Below, in pieces: positions 5,071 to 5,456 of a DNA stretch of 5,456 bases (position 1 is the stretch's first letter; each line of letters begins with the position of its first letter). This DNA comes from Syntrophomonas sp. (GTDB lineage: Bacteria; Bacillota; Syntrophomonadia; Syntrophomonadales; Syntrophomonadaceae), in contig JAQVXF010000089.1 of NCBI GenBank assembly GCA_028709355.1, positions 1 through 5,456 on the forward strand, in the 5' to 3' direction. The notes beneath the pieces are model-generated. The model was not told the DNA's origin. It ran no database searches and saw only the letters and a program-made list of their open reading frames with translations. Both the position numbers and the translations under genes were made by a program.

Positions 5071-5381
5071 GACCCAAGCCCGCCTGTTATCTTCTCATTC
5101 TTATCCATCCCGGATCTCGACCCCAGCCCTGAGAGATTTTCTGTACCGGTCCGCCCCCCAGTCCTCACGGAAGCACTGCCGGCAGGCAGTGAAAATTACA
5201 CGGCAATTATTAAATATAACCAATAGTTATTGGACTGATAAGAGCGACCCGAATAAAATTACTGGTAGCGAAGCCTTCGATTTTTTCTCTCCGGTCTGGC
5301 AGCAACCAGGTCGGGCATAAGAAGAAAGGCTTTGCACCACATGATAAATTTACGCCTGCAGCAAGGGAAAGGAGTTCAGAT
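5071..5381 (+). other. Leader region upstream of yedF with several hairpins, no supported gene
   Basis: These 311 bases contain no ORF I believe: the frame 5069-5320 has unprotein-like composition and no ribosome site. They do hold a perfect hairpin CACTGCC-GGCA-GGCAGTG (5174-5191), a palindrome CCAATA-GT-TATTGG (5220-5233), and a 9-bp stem with two wobbles, CCGGTCTGG/CCAGGTCGG, with a 6-base loop (5291-5314). A T6 run at 5281-5286 follows only a 4-bp stem (CGAA/TTCG, 5269-5279), a poor terminator. I match none of these to a known riboswitch. Confidence 0.35.
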
Positions 5382-5456
5382 ATGGCTAGAACCATCCATG
5401 CCCGGGGCTTGAGCTGCCCCCAGCCGGTAGTCCTCACCAAAAAGGTGATGGACGAG
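5382..5456 (+). CDS. yedF: TusA/SirA-domain protein, probable selenium-metabolism protein YedF (5' part)
   Basis: Only the first 25 codons are present; the gene runs off the right edge. It reads MARTIHARGLSCPQPVVLTK and on to KVMDE. This is the start of a TusA/SirA-like fold, with the D/HARGLxCPxP motif whose Cys (residue 12) carries sulfur as a persulfide in TusA. CPQPV-x-LTKK is especially typical of YedF, a two-domain protein found with selenium-utilisation genes such as selD, where the carried atom is thought to be sulfur or selenium. The start ATG has AAAGGAG (5368-5374) 7 bases ahead. Divergent placement next to two selenoprotein genes supports YedF over plain TusA, but the C-terminal domain that would decide lies outside the window. 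Confidence 0.8.
   Translation, partial: MARTIHARGLSCPQPVVLTKKVMDE

Noticed and set aside
5069..5440. Small frames 5069-5320 (+) and 5210-5440 (-)
   Set aside because: The first lacks a ribosome site and protein-like composition; the second runs antisense through the start of yedF.

Overview
The window looks like chromosomal DNA of a Gram-positive, probably anaerobic clostridial bacterium (Peptococcaceae / Syntrophomonadales type). This rests on strong purine-rich Shine-Dalgarno sites of the AGGAGG kind, moderately GC-rich sequence, a secreted protein with a copper-amine-oxidase-N-like domain, a DegV protein and clear signs of selenocysteine use. The genus cannot be fixed from the sequence alone.

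Layout. Positions 1-318 hold no convincing gene; a + strand terminator-like hairpin lies at 225-258. A minus-strand gene (319-2097) encodes a secreted 592-residue protein: signal peptide, four Fn3-like repeats (the middle two are a clear duplication) and a C-terminal copper-amine-oxidase-N-like domain. A 339-base divergent intergenic region with short palindromes separates it from a + strand DegV-family gene (2437-3312). A bidirectional terminator (3500-3544) lies between DegV and a convergent minus-strand DUF4332 helix-hairpin-helix gene (3569-3973).

The most interesting part is 4130-5456. Two tandem minus-strand genes (4614-4904, then 4290-4580) each encode a 96-residue HesB/IscA-like protein, but only if an in-frame TGA at codon 36 is read as selenocysteine. 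The TGA falls in a conserved G-[MI]-G-U-G-G-P motif at the place of the first cluster-binding Cys of IscA. Each TGA is followed, after the same 17-base spacing, by a hairpin with the same UGGAU loop and a stem whose bases differ between copies while pairing is kept: a bacterial SECIS element in both genes. The operon ends at a good intrinsic terminator (4130-4159). Conventional gene calling would break or miss both genes.

Divergent to this operon, the right edge carries the first 25 codons of a TusA/SirA-domain protein with a CPQP motif, most likely the selenium-metabolism protein YedF. The 477-base region between them contains overlapping divergent promoter-like sequences around an inverted repeat, AAATACCC-N5-GGGTATTT, that resembles operators of the CsoR/CstR family (copper or persulfide sensors). 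The inferred picture is a small selenium/sulfur/Fe-S locus: two selenoprotein Fe-S carrier or scaffold-like proteins and a YedF sulfur/selenium carrier, possibly switched by one CsoR-type regulator.
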